Assembly (NCBI RefSeq): GCF_964275005.1
Contig: NC_092696.1
Span: 28,152,953-28,216,952, forward strand
Length of the DNA stretch: 64,000 bases
Reading direction: 5' to 3'
From: Diadema setosum
Taxonomy: Eukaryota; Echinodermata; Echinoidea; Diadematoida; Diadematidae
Shown: positions 34,982 through 46,490 of the stretch, one piece after another
Layout of the letters: every line of letters starts with the position of its first letter
Position numbering within the stretch: position 1 is the first letter of the stretch
Notes under the pieces: model-generated
What the model saw: only the letters and a program-made list of their open reading frames with translations
The model's database searches: none
Told to the model about the DNA's origin: nothing
Position numbers and translations under genes: made by a program

Positions 34982-35535
34982 CACTCAACCAAAAAGTAAG
35001 TTCCCCCCTAGCATTTTTGGATATACAGTATCTCAATAAGTATTTTGCCGGTTTTCATAATTCACCGGGAATGAATAGGGAACTTTATTACTCATGACAT
35101 GAATGGCATATCATTGCCAACAGATATAATTATTGGTTCGAAAAATGCATTTACAAGTGTATGTCAAAATGTATGGAAAAAAGGTTGCACTTTAGTGATT
35201 TGCATTGACTTTTACACAAATAATCAAACAATCACTCATAATTCTGAACTTTTAAGCGTGGCTTATTGCATATTTATCTATCTCTTTCTTTTCATGAGCA
35301 TACAGTGAAGTATTTAATAATTGATATGTCCACCATCCGCTTCAATGACCAGGCGGCACCTCTTCCTCATACTGTTAACTAAAGTTTGGACTTGGCGCTG
35401 CTCAATGTTGGCCCATGCTCTCTGCAAGATGCGCTGAAATTCTTGCAGTGAAGTGTCATCTTTCACCTTCTTGCTCGCTTTCCACCTAATAATACGATTC
35501 CATCCCTTTAATGGCAACCCGAGTTACGTACATCA
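34982..35535 (-). pseudogene. Tc1/mariner-family transposase, C-terminal fragment with one terminal repeat
   Basis: On the minus strand, 35517-35314 encodes a C-terminal fragment reading GWNRIIRWKASKKV, EFQRILQRAWANIEQ, NSMRKRCRLVIEADGGHINY, which I recognise as the end of a Tc1-type transposase. About 330 bp further along lies an end sequence (actcaaccaaaaagtaagtt) next to TA. The N-terminal HTH, the DDE catalytic domain and the other terminus are missing, so it is dead. Confidence 0.75.
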
Positions 35536-35999
35536 ACAACAACGTTGTAAAAAAAAAAAGAAAGAAATTGAGAACGAGAGAGAGGGGGAGGGGAGGGGGG
35601 GGGGGAGAAAATTAATGTAGACACAGTCTTCACAAAGAGGGAAAGATGCGAGTTTCTCATTGAATTGCTTCAGTACGTTTTTGTGCGGTGTCTTGACATG
35701 GTCGTCTGCACAAAAGAAAAGAGGTAGCGAGAAAAAAAAAATCAGATAAGAATATGCACTCATGTATTACCTCTTCTGAAGTCACTCGGCGACACGGAGT
35801 ACGAAATGTACATTCATTGTGTAGTACGCCCGAGTTTCTGGAAAACCGCGCCCTTTGCCAAGACGGCTTGGAAACGACAAAAGTGCACCCATACTTTTTA
35901 TGCGGAAGGATTGCTGATGTAACTGCCACCTAAAAGAGGAAACGGCTGTTGTACAATGTTCCTCCTCTGTTTTTATCAATGTGATATCCTGTTTGACAT

Positions 36000-36072
36000 C
36001 AGTTAAAGCACCGGACAACTGTAGGTACTGTCGCGGCTCGGAATGGTCAGTGGCGTCCGGTCCTCGGAGAGG
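36000..36072 (+). other. Possible 5' UTR exon with splice donor
   Basis: A GC-richer patch ending in ggagag|gtaagtt is a strong-looking donor. It could join the acceptor at 38359-38360 upstream of the GT31 gene. Inference only; the start is unknown. Confidence 0.25.
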
Positions 36073-38360
36073 TAAGTTTAACGCGTTGTTAAACCTGTTT
36101 GTCCAAACAACTGCTGGCTAGGCAGTAGGTCTACTGCAGTGCACTTTCAGACGATAATCCTCTTTTATTTTCTAAACTGGAAATCTTTTTAATTGCCTCT
36201 ATATTTGATGCTAGGAGTAACTTCTTACGAGCCCTTCAAGCCCTATATATATTACTATTAACCTCCTCTTTTTTGCACTGCTAAATCGTGAGACTGGTAT
36301 TTTATGTTTGTTTGCCAATTGTACATTATATTAATGTAGAGATGCGTAGAGTACACTCTAAGGCAAATTAAATTGCTCTTCAAACTGTCAGTGAAACAAA
36401 CCAATGTGAGCTATATTTAGGTATTAATTTGATTAGATGAAAGCTTCTGTTATGATATTCATAAAGATACATAATAAAGTTCGTTATGGATTACAAAACT
36501 CACTGAAATGAATTCAAATCAAACCGATGTGCACACATATTATTCGTACATAATAATTTGTACATTAAGAATACTTAATGGCGACAGTAATGTACATTGT
36601 ATATTGTATACCCACACACACACACACACACATACGTGTGTGTGTGTGTGTGTGTGTTAGTGTTGTGTGTGTTCTGTTGTTGCAGTTGTAATTGGAACAG
36701 AATTTTGATTTGATTTGATTTATTTCTGCATTTTTCACAAAGTTATACAACATAACAAACAATTTTCCAGTACTATAACATATTATATCCAACACAAGAT
36801 GAATAGAAATACAGTAATAATGTACCAATAATGAAATATTATATAGGTTTATTAAAATCATACAAAAACAATTGGGAAATCATTGATTATTCAATCGAGT
36901 TAATACATACAAAATGCAAGAGATCACCATCTTAAGCTGAAGCTTCAGTTTGATGGCGGCCTCTGGAAAAGCATATGGCTTAAGACTTCTTTACAAATCA
37001 TTTAATACATATCAAATTGTGTAACATTTTAGTTTATATACTATGTTCATTGTTTAAAATAAATATATCATTTTTGAATATTAGAAAGACACTATGCATC
37101 CGTTATAAAAGGAAAGGTGTGCAACAGGATACTGGTAATTTATCTGTAAAAATAGATTCAGATTCCTAAATGTTTTATAATTCTCTTAAATTTCTTGGTG
37201 TTACATTGACTAGCACCTTAAGAGTAAAGTCTGGCTCTCTTATATAACCATTTTTTGTTTTTCCCTGATGTTTATTGATTTCATTCAAATTATCCATGAA
37301 TTAACCCACTCTGGGTGTAACATGGCAAGACAAATGAAAACAACTAAAAAAAAAGTAATTTTAAATATAATTATGCTGCACGTAATTTGTCTATTTAACA
37401 TGGATAAAAACTCAGTCGCAAATCAATCCCACTGGTAAATTCTTCACGAGAAAATGTCGACAGATGCCGACATATATCCCTTGAATATGTTGGATCATAA
37501 TATACATCATATACCACTTATAAGAACATAATACGGGAATTAAAAAAAAAATCATAAAACAAGTCAAGGACGAAATCATTTGTAACTACACACATCCACA
37601 AACACGCACACACACACACACACATCTATCTATCTGCATAACGGTCTATGTATATGTTTGAACACTGTATCATCTGCACACATAAATATACATCCAATAG
37701 GAGCTTTTACCTATACCCATGTTTACTTGTTTTGATTTGACATACAAGAGAAAATAAGGTTGCTCAACAACAAGGGTCTTTTGGACGTGAAAGCGATTGT
37801 TTCATATATGTCCGCCCTTGAAGAATCTTATATGCCTTGACATAAGTTGAATTTGATAAGTCTGATAAAACGGCTTTCTATAGCATGTTTCACGTCATCT
37901 ATGTTGAGTTGCTGGAAAGAAAGACACTTTTTTTTTTCTCTCCGCTGTTACGACGAGATCCTACTGAAGTAAAAGTTAAAGCTTTACATTCTTTGCTACG
38001 GCGATATTCTAGGAATTTGAATCTATCTAGAGTATTATGTTGTATCATTTAATGATATTATTTGAGTGATTATGATAAAGTGTACTTCTTTTCTTACCTC
38101 TTTATTTGCTCGCAAAGTACTAAAAATGTCATTAAGTACTACTAAATACAAAGCTGCAAAAAAGACGCTTTCCAATTTATTCTTGTCATGACAAATGTAC
38201 TAGTACTGTATGTTAATCTGTTTGTGTGTACAATCACATCATAGCATGCTTTGTGTCATTGTTAAATAATTTTGAGAAAACGCATAAATCAAATTAAATA
38301 GTTCATAAATATGTCTATGAATGGTGCATTATTTTTGTTGTGTTCTCTGTCTCAAAGCAG
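36073..38360. other. Stretch without a gene; putative 5' UTR intron
   Basis: Contains (CA)n then (GT)n forming a dyad at 36612-36657, (ACAC)n at about 37604-37622, and at about 36706-36735 a gatttgatttgattt run followed by tatttctgca, which resembles a reverse-strand LINE 3' tail. Nothing else was recognised. Confidence 0.4.
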
Positions 38361-39073
38361 GGACCCACGAACAACCGGATCCAGACAGGGCTAGGTACCA
38401 GCCGCCGTGGGGACAGGACAGAGCCGTGCTAGCTAGAGGTAGCTGCTCGGTTAAGTGAATCGCTACAAGAGCTCCCGCTGCAGCTACCGGTCACACAAAA
38501 CACGAATTACGTAACACCGTTCCGCTGGTCAACACGCCAGTGTTTGCGAATCCTGCGAGCGCTCCATTCAAGGCGCGGAAGGAGAAAGGGGATTTTAGTC
38601 TGTTTTCAGCGGACGTCTTCTGTTTTGTTGTCGATTGCCACTGGAGCAGCTTAACTTTGATTTTCTTTGGCCAGATTAAAAAAAGAAAAGAAAAGAAAAG
38701 AAAAGAAAAGAAGTTGCATTGGTCCGTGAAAGAAGACGCTATAATGTGTGTCCATCCTCAATACACGTGTGGTCAGACAACCTTAAGTAACGAAATTCTC
38801 CGTTCATGCCGTTTACCCATCTGAGGCGTACAGAAAAGAATCAACACTGAACTCTCTCGACTATAAACGACGTGCGAATATGATCCGTGAGGACAGAAAT
38901 CATCTTTTTTTTTTCTGTATTATGAATCACGCGTCGATGTCGATCTAAGAAGTGTAGTTATTTCTTTTTTGTCATGAAATCTTATCTACCTACCAGATGC
39001 CCGTTCGGATGGTTAGTTTTGTAACTTTATTTTGTTTTTGGTTCATTCGTTTTGGAGAGATTAAATAGTCAAG
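38361..39073 (+). other. Probable 5' UTR of the GT31 gene
   Basis: A polypyrimidine-type acceptor (gtgttctctgtctcaaagcag) is followed by GC-richer sequence with several short upstream ATG frames and an (AAAAG)n tract at 38681-38711, leading without a gap to the ATG at 39074. Extent is inferred. Confidence 0.35.
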
Positions 39074-40282
39074 ATGCGACGGGTCATAATACGCCAAATC
39101 CTTTTACTCGTAGCTGGAGCTGTATTCTTTTCCTTGGCGCTAGCCCAGCTGGTGCTGTTTCGCAGACACTCAGTTAACTTGACCAGACGTCACAGTGACT
39201 TTGACATATCCCGCCTTAAAGAAGCCGCGAAAAACTGTTCTTGCATGAGGGAAGTTCTATATGGATCGGGAAACGAGGCAACGCGGGCTTCCCTAGCAGC
39301 ATCACCCACGGTGGGGAACAACATCAGCTCTAGCATCGACACTGGCAGGAGAAATGGAACCAAGGCCACTGCAGCGATTGAAACTGTCATCAAAAGAGGG
39401 GGCAAGTATCTCTCAGAACCGATCGACCGGCACAACTACGCCTACATCCACAACCCGTCGAGGACTTGCTTCCACGAAAACGGAACGCGAGCCGGCATCT
39501 ACTTGTTGTTCTTCGTGGCGACAGCGCCTCAGAACTTCGATCGCCGCGAAGCGATTCGGAGATCGTTCGGGAACGAATTGAACTGGCCTACCATTGACAG
39601 GGCGAGATCGAAAGCCGTTTTTCTGCTTGGCAAGACGGACGACGCTACCATCCAGGGAACCATTGATAGGGAAGCTGTTGCCCATGGAGATATTGTGCAG
39701 GAGAACTTCGTCGACTCGTATCTGAACCTAACTCGTAAGACAGTCATGGGAATGAAGTGGGTAACAAATTATTGCCGACACGCCCTCTTTGTCATGAAAA
39801 TAGATGACGACACTACCGTTAATCAGTCACGCATGATGGACATCGTAAACTCCTCCCCGCGCGTAAGTTTCATCACTGGGTTTGTCTACAAAGATCCCGT
39901 CGTCGATCGAAATAGGAGGAGTAAATTCTTCCTCACCAGCGAATACTACCCCGAGGCAAAGTTTCCTGACTACGTTAAGGGAATGGGCTACATAATGTCC
40001 TCCGATCTGATTGAGTCAATTTACCACGTGGCACTCACGCAGCCCTTCTTCCCTTTTGAGGATGTTTTTGTAGGTATGTGTCTCGAGAAAATCGGCGCTA
40101 CGCTAAACCATGACCCCAAGTTTTTGTACGATGGGGCGGGTAGATATATGTTGAACCCAGCAACTGCGAGAGAGATTAGCGGACATGCTATTTTTACAGA
40201 TCTGCCAAAGGATTATGTGTGGAGGATATTTGATAAGTGTAAAGTAAAATTACGAACTGATTTACACATGTTTCAATCATAA
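39074..40282 (+). CDS. Beta-1,3-galactosyl/N-acetylglucosaminyltransferase-like protein (GT31), single exon
   Basis: 402 residues, intact. A short basic N-terminus (MRRVIIRQ) precedes one membrane anchor at about residues 8-29, giving a type II Golgi protein; a stem of about 110 residues follows. The catalytic domain starts near 140 with a strand (GIYLLFFVAT) and has the GT31 order: RREAIRRSFG (157-166), VFLLGK (182-187), DSYLNLTRKT (214-223), the metal-binding DDD (244-246), YPEAKFPDYVKGMGYIMSSD (292-311) and EDVFVG (329-334). N-glycosylation sequons are at N35, N54, N83, N94, N136, N218 and N250. The family moves galactose, GlcNAc or GalNAc from UDP-sugars in beta-1,3 linkage; donor and acceptor cannot be told from sequence. 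The ATG is the first in frame, has A at -3 and directly precedes the anchor. Absence of introns in the CDS is common in this family. Confidence 0.93.
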   Translation: MRRVIIRQILLLVAGAVFFSLALAQLVLFRRHSVNLTRRHSDFDISRLKEAAKNCSCMREVLYGSGNEATRASLAASPTVGNNISSSIDTGRRNGTKATAAIETVIKRGGKYLSEPIDRHNYAYIHNPSRTCFHENGTRAGIYLLFFVATAPQNFDRREAIRRSFGNELNWPTIDRARSKAVFLLGKTDDATIQGTIDREAVAHGDIVQENFVDSYLNLTRKTVMGMKWVTNYCRHALFVMKIDDDTTVNQSRMMDIVNSSPRVSFITGFVYKDPVVDRNRRSKFFLTSEYYPEAKFPDYVKGMGYIMSSDLIESIYHVALTQPFFPFEDVFVGMCLEKIGATLNHDPKFLYDGAGRYMLNPATAREISGHAIFTDLPKDYVWRIFDKCKVKLRTDLHMFQS

Positions 40283-40339
40283 TTATGTATCATCGTTATC
40301 TTGTTGAAAAATGGTACATGATATACACTCTATGGAAAT

Positions 40340-40540
40340 AGATTCAACTTTGCAGCTGTACCAGTGTCACGATGGGAGAACCTTTACTGGTGCAACTTTG
40401 CACCTGCCATACCAGTGTCGCAATGGATGCACCTTTCTGGTCTGAAAGGTGTAAAATTGCACCCGTAAAAGTGCTCCCCTACGTGACACTGGTAATAAAA
40501 GGTACAAATTTGAACCAATTTTTCTTAGGCATGTGTTTTA
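40340..40540. repeat. gtgcaactttgcacc-type inverted repeat in GT31 3' region
   Basis: Alternating inverted phrases: accagtgtcacgatggg and ctacgtgacactggt, and ctttgcacc and ggtgcaact. A related segment is at about 54090-54400 (gggtgcaaatttgaacc). A possible polyadenylation signal AATAAA is at 40494-40499. Confidence 0.5.
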
Positions 40541-42531
40541 GTGCGTATAAAGCAAAACATTTTTATGAATGCTGAAACATTTGGTCCAAATAATTATTAG
40601 TCAAAATCACGTAGCGCGAAAAACAACTTCAGTTTGTTTGATTTGTGCAGTTAACCTGTTTCGTCTTGGTTCCGGTCAGAAGATGAAATGAGCCGGAATT
40701 GAGGCTATGGTGTTATCGCGTTACCATGGTTACAGTTCTCCCACTGGGCTTATAGCAACTATTTGCGACCAACCATGGCCAGGTTATTACACCCTGACAA
40801 TTTCATTAACAACTTGTATATCTGGTAGCGGGTTTCTTTCTGATTTGATTTCTAAATCGGACTTTGATGCTTGAAGACTCGTCTGCAGGGGCACTTATGA
40901 GGCAGTCACAACTGTAAGCTACCGCAACTTCTTTTGCAGTTTTGACCAATCAGAAATGTCGCCATTTGAATATGGAATTTGAAATTCTTGTTTTACGTGC
41001 GATATTCAAACACATTTTGCCATTCTGGGTATTTGATGTTGGTCTTGGTATCTGAGGCAAATTTAACATAAATTATATGACTCCTTTATGAGTTGTGTAT
41101 TAATTAATTTGTAAGAATGGTAGTAAGTATAGTTTTACTAAGAAGATTAATCTTTGAAAAGCCAGTACTTTTCCTCCATAGGATTTTTTTTTTAATAACT
41201 ATTATGATATCTTCCATTTTGTGCCCAATATTGAAAGAGAGTCATTACTTTTATTTCTTACGTTTGGGTCGTGGGGACATAAAATTAGTTATCATGTCCA
41301 ATTATGAAGTTATACCAAGTTCACGTCCTAACCATTCGTCACTATCGATCAAATCCCGTGTAGAGATATATCAATGGAGAGTGGGATAAGTTTCATCTAT
41401 AGATTAACTGTTCTAACTTTGCGTCTGCATTTCAAAAGTTTTTTTTTTTGTTTTGTTTCAAAAGATGCTATAATTTACTTTTGATGCCAAGGAGAAACAC
41501 ATGTATTTTTTTTTTCTATTTCACATGCTTTTAGTGTTTTCATGCAATGACTTTATGTTTCTCAATAGTACCCCATGAGCATGACTTGGATATAGCACAT
41601 TTTGGATCTAATTTTTTAGCGCCATGATGTACAGCACGTAAATATTTATTGTTCTAGTTTTGATTTTTGTCTTTTGGTGTACAGTATTTTTCTGGGATGA
41701 TTTGTTATCTCTATACATTCTTCTCGTTTCCCCCATCTTTGCAAAGAATTTGTATGCATAGTAATGACATTTCACAGCCAATAATCAAATAATATTTGGG
41801 TCATTTGGGGTCCATCTCATGACGCCATCACAACAAAGACATAACATAAATCTCAGAATGGCTAAAGGCGCTCATATACTGTATGTATGTAGCTATGGGA
41901 GACTTTCAAAGAGAAGCAAAATCCATTTCATGAAGTTATTTCATAAGTGTGTCTTATGAGCGAAAAATTTCTCATTGAAACGGACCCCAGCTGGAAAGGT
42001 ACACAGGCAGGAAAATTAGCAGTCAACGCAGGTCCCTGTTTTATCAAAAGATAAAATTTAAATTTCCTTAACACAAAGGCTGCCATAGACTTATCATAGA
42101 AATCAACTTTATAATCAATTTTAACTATTCATAAAATAGGGCCCAGGTCTTACTCTAGGGAGTCACAGTGTGGTTAAGCTTGCATACATTTTTCTGAATG
42201 GATCCTGCTGGATTGAGTGCCTTTTGAAACAAAACAGATATGGATGAAAATCCTTTTTGGAGAACAAATCATTTTGCATCGCCTTATTTCTCCATTTATT
42301 TTCACAACAATGTCAATACTTTTAGGAGGTTAATGTGCGGGGTCTGCTGGAAAGGAATAGATTTCTGTCAAAAAAGTCCAATTTGATGGAAATGAATTTA
42401 GCACCATTTGGAAAACGTATTAGGGAAGACAGGTGATGTTTGGCGTCTAGATGACTAGATGACTGTAAATACAATAAATTGATCGTTTTCGACCTTGCCA
42501 CTTTTAATATCCGTGACCCGCAATAATATTA
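40541..42531. other. Intergenic stretch, no feature recognised
   Basis: AT-rich sequence with no exon-like frame. The small open frame at 41117-41389 has no family resemblance or splice support. No strong inverted repeat seen. Confidence 0.5.
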
Positions 42532-42867
42532 GGGAGCTTTAGATTTTGACGCGCGGACGTTTGAGACGACACTTGCACTGGACGTTCTCCTCTCCCCTGC
42601 GTCGTGCTGAAAAGTAGCTTTAGATTCCTACTACGCTTGGACGCAGACGTATAAAAAAATAAAATGGCGCCCCCATATGATCGGTGCATGAAATAGTTCT
42701 CTACGTTCCAAACTGTGCGGACGTAAAAATTGCCCAGTACACAATCTAAATAGTGAAAAACTCGGGCGACGCAAGCTAAAAATAGATCAACTTGACGCGC
42801 GCTTCCGCGCATGCTCAGAACATTTTTTTTCCCTCTGAACGTCCCCGTCGCGAAAATCTTAAACTCC
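42532..42867. mobile_element. ~336-bp MITE with GGGAG termini
   Basis: Ends gggagctttagattttgacg and cgcgaaaatcttaaactccc are inverted, and TATTA flanks both sides (a likely 5-bp duplication). The interior is CpG-rich relative to the surroundings (gacgcgcg, gcgtcgtgc, gacgcgcgcttccgcgc). No coding potential. Confidence 0.7.
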
Positions 42868-43533
42868 CTATTAACATAGGTAGAGAAATTAATGTAGAAT
42901 ACCAGATTTATACAAACTAATTGGCTATTTGCGATTAACCAGGGCTCGTTGCTGTTCAGAATTCAGTTTGATGGTTATAATGCTCTAAAATGCAAAGATA
43001 TGGAATCTATAAATTATTATAACATTATTTATTTGGATGTGCTTTTGACTCACATTGAGTCTTTTGTGTATACGCATGATACATACGACGCATGTTTACT
43101 ATTCCTGTGTGAGCTACCGAGACCATGCATTACAAACCATTAAAAAGTCACGATCAAAAAGTTTGAATGAGAACTAAAAAAAAAAAAAAAAGGAAAAAAA
43201 AGAGTAAAAGGGCCAACCTGGTCAAGTTGTATTTATTTCTTCTTCTTTTTTTTTCAATATTTTCCGATTGAGCAAATGTTCTGTATACACAATTCTAAAT
43301 TTTGGAATCGTAAAACGAATGGGAAGTTGTATTTCTTGCATTTTTTTCGAAAACACTGAAGTGTAATTATGTACCTCCTCTTGTCCTCTTTTCATTTCTT
43401 AAAACCTGTTACACACTGTAGGCCCCACTTTCAACTATAATCTTTTGAAAAGATAATGCTACCGCTTTGAAAATCAGTGTTAATCATAAATCATAATCAT
43501 GTGCTTAATGAGCAATAAAAATTTAAAGCTTAA

Positions 43534-44288
43534 CCCTAAAAAGACTGGGCTATAATTTTGATGCCTCGTAGGACGGGGGGCTCATTGGGCCCCCTAAGAT
43601 CTTGGCCGTTGACCGCGTGATCGCAAGGAGAATTGGCACGCGCGTCACCCACAAGTTAATCTACAAAACTGAATAGGTAATTATGTCACAAATATTGAAA
43701 TTTATTTTTAATGAATTAATTATGCCAATTTATGCATGGATTTAAAAAAATGGCTGTAAATCTGTAATTAAAGGTCCAAAACTGTTGATTTTTGGTTTAG
43801 ATAATCTGTGTAGGATTCTTATTGAATGTACATAAAAAAACGGCAGTATCAACATTTTTCTTATGTATTTTATTGTTTTTAAAATTTCTTACGTATTTCA
43901 TTGTTTTTTACTTTTTGTTTTTTATTGTTTTTTTCGATGGAAATCATCGGCGACACTATTTCGATCATAAACAACATGAAATTATTTGATTTTGATCAGT
44001 AAAAGTAAAGATAATGATACATTTATAAATTTTGGTCAGAAGCAGAATTTGCATTGGATTTGTACATGAAATCACGTTTTTGAGCAATTTCGGGTCTGAC
44101 ATGCACTTACAAAATATTGCGTAACTTCAGAACCGCATACCCGGGCATCGCGAATTTGGTCTCAAAAGTTGCACAAGACTTAAAAGAAAAAAGTCATAAA
44201 ACGTCGCGGCGCGAGATTTTTACGTTCCGGATTTATCGCGAAAAATGTCGAGGGGGGGGGGGGAAAAAGCCCCCCAGTCTTTTTAGGA
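43534..44288. mobile_element. 755-bp piggyBac-like MITE (diverged subfamily)
   Basis: TTAA at 43530-43533 and 44289-44292. Ends ccctaaaaagactgggc and ccccccagtctttttagga. The interior order (ttggccgttgaccgcgtgat, cataattatgc-like, then catacccgggcatcgcgaat, gtcataaaacg) matches 52972-53731, with different hairpin sequence near each end (gggggctcattgggcccccc-like). Confidence 0.75.
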
Positions 44289-45029
44289 TTAACCTCGAAA
44301 TACCTTTGTTTAGGTTGTCCTAGAGTTTAACATCCTGCTTTCTTTTCTGTTTATCGCACAGAGCACAGCTTCGTGAGATTTAGGTAGGACCTACTAATTA
44401 AATTGCCCCTACTACAAAGTGTCTTTTCTTGGTAACACTTTTCCATAGTGTGTACTTTCTTTCCATCATTTATTTACTTTGCATTGAGTTATTTTCACAT
44501 AAAAAGGCACATAGTTTGCTTTTGCAGAATCTGTCCCTAACTAAAAGTTCATGTCTTGCGGCTTTTTGTTGGTTTTGTGATGCAGGTTCACAATATTAGT
44601 TCCTCCAATGTCGCTATTCCATTTTTGTGTTTGAAACTTCTTGGAAAAAAGGTAATAAAGAGACTTCAATGTTCGAAGAAAACTCTCCCGTGCAAAGTGT
44701 ACAATCAATCAACGTGTTTACAGTGTACTTGACAGGATGTCGCGGTGTTAACTCAAATGATTTTGTAACAAAACGACAAAAGCGGTGCACTAATCGTCAC
44801 TTACGCTTGCAAAGGCAAAATAATCTTGGTACAAAAATGGGGAATAGCAGATTTTTGTCGATATAAGCTAGATGTGAATGAAAGTGAATTCTCTGTAGTT
44901 TAATCTCCATTATGAGGCTTCCGCTCAAGCACCCGGTGAATATCTTGGGAAAATTGGGCAATCCGTCGAATTACTCGAGCAAAAGCTTTTGTAGACTGCA
45001 TGGGCCACTCTTTCTGGTTAGAGACTTGT

Positions 45030-45362
45030 GTTGAACTAGTTTTGGTTTTCCAAATTCATGAAATTCTTCCGTCGAGATGTTTTCATTGCAACTGATTGAC
45101 AAATTGCCCCACATCGACGTAAATAAGCACTGAATTGATCAGTGTTTTAGTAGTAGCCATGATAAAAAAATCATGGGCGTACATACTCGAGCAGGATTCG
45201 AACCTACGACCTCCTGATCACCGGACAGGCGTCATCTCCACTAGACCATCGAGCTTTCGCCCGAAAGCAAGTGTTGGTTCTAATCCTTATAGCATGCAGC
45301 GGGTACTGCTTTGTTATTCAAATTCATGAAATTCTTCCGTCGAGATGTTTTCATTGCAACTA
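45030..45362 (-). mobile_element. tRNA-derived SINE, inverted copy
   Basis: Read on the minus strand, a tRNA-like head has an A box (tggtctagtgg), a B box (ggttcgaatcc) and a paired acceptor-like stem (gctcga / tcgagt). The surrounding sequence matches 2911-3245 (cagtacccgctgcatgctat, then caatttgtcaatcagttgca). The block aattcatgaaattcttccgt flanks the element on both sides (45051 and 45318). Confidence 0.7.
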
Positions 45363-45369
45363 AGTCTAT

Positions 45370-45820
45370 GCATAAGTCTATGTAACATAAACACAAACTC
45401 ACCACGGTTGGGTAGACAAAAATCTAATAACAAAAATCGTCAGTTGCTTTCTATGGTATACTAGTTTTGGTTTGTAATTACAACCTGTAATGATAACGCT
45501 GGGTTGCAACTCGTGCGATCCGTTATACCCACGCAACGATTGGCCATTCGGTATAGCTGATCGTGTATTTGTGTCAAGCTCTATCGCAATTTTTGATGTA
45601 TTTTTCATAACTTCTTTTCATGCTGGTAAATCATGAACACTATAATACTCCGTTTGCAAATAAATGTCATGGATCTTCAGGAATATGACCCAATACCTTA
45701 AAAAGTGCCAGACTTGTCATGACTTTTGCATAAGTCTATGTAACATAAACACAAACTCACCACGGTTGGGTAGACAAAAATCTAATAACAAAAATCGTCA
45801 GTTGCTTTCTATGGTATACT
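45370..45820 (+). repeat. Identical 93-bp direct repeats
   Basis: 45370-45462 and 45728-45820 are identical by eye, from gcataagtctatgtaacata to gctttctatggtatact, separated by 265 bp of unrelated sequence. Confidence 0.85.
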
Positions 45821-45857
45821 TGCTAGCTTTTCGCTCCTAGAGACTTTATTTATACCT

Positions 45858-46205
45858 GAAACACACAGAAAGAGAGACACATAGACAGAGAGACAAGACG
45901 CACAGACACAAAAACACACAGACACACGCACACACACTCACACACACACACAGTGACACCCACACAAGATGGCGGAAGCACCTGAGAGTTATTCCACAGA
46001 GTCGTGTTTCCTTCCTCTTTTCCTACCAATACAACATTGCATGTCTCCACTCCACGCGTTATCCAGTGGTATCCAAAGTGGAATCTGAAGGGCCTAGATA
46101 TATAATTACCGAACTTTAGATCGGCGATCCGAAGTCTAAAGACGACACTATTAGGCTAAAAAGAAGAAGAAGAAGAAGAAGAAGAAGAAGAAGAAGAAGA
46201 AGAAG
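45858..46205. repeat. CA-rich tract and (GAA)n microsatellite upstream of the lectin gene
   Basis: 45858-45965 is a CACA/CAGA-rich tract; 46161-46205 is about 15 GAA units. Both lie within 650 bp upstream of the predicted start codon at 46491. A TATATAG at about 46276 could be a TATA element, but this is not supported further. Confidence 0.75.
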
Positions 46206-46490
46206 GAGAAAGATGTATTCTGCACATGCGCGAGTCGCTGGTTCCATTGTTCAACCCGGAAGGCTGCGTCGTTGTATATAGCGTTCGTGTCGTGTTATCA
46301 AAAGCTCGCCTATTATCTGTTGGAAAAGGTCGCGCTTCTCTTTATACTCAGCCATTCGCTTTCATCGTAAAGAATTTTAAAAACGAGCTGCATTGTTGGA
46401 AATACTTTTGCTTTAAATAGCTGTCGGCAACGTCCCTTGGAAGACATTTTTTTTAATTTTTTTTTTGTGATCTCGAGAAAAGTGAGCGAC

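Noticed and set aside
34738..34992. Long open frames of alternating Tyr and Ile on the minus strand (also at 50817-51304, both strands)
   Set aside because: Translation of (TA)n microsatellites; no codon bias, start context or homology.
35533..36018. Three overlapping minus-strand open frames
   Set aside because: Partly low-complexity (G/A-rich) and mutually exclusive; no recognised domain.
39190..39747. Several open frames antisense to or out of frame with the GT31 gene
   Set aside because: Shadows of the real, family-matching 402-residue frame.
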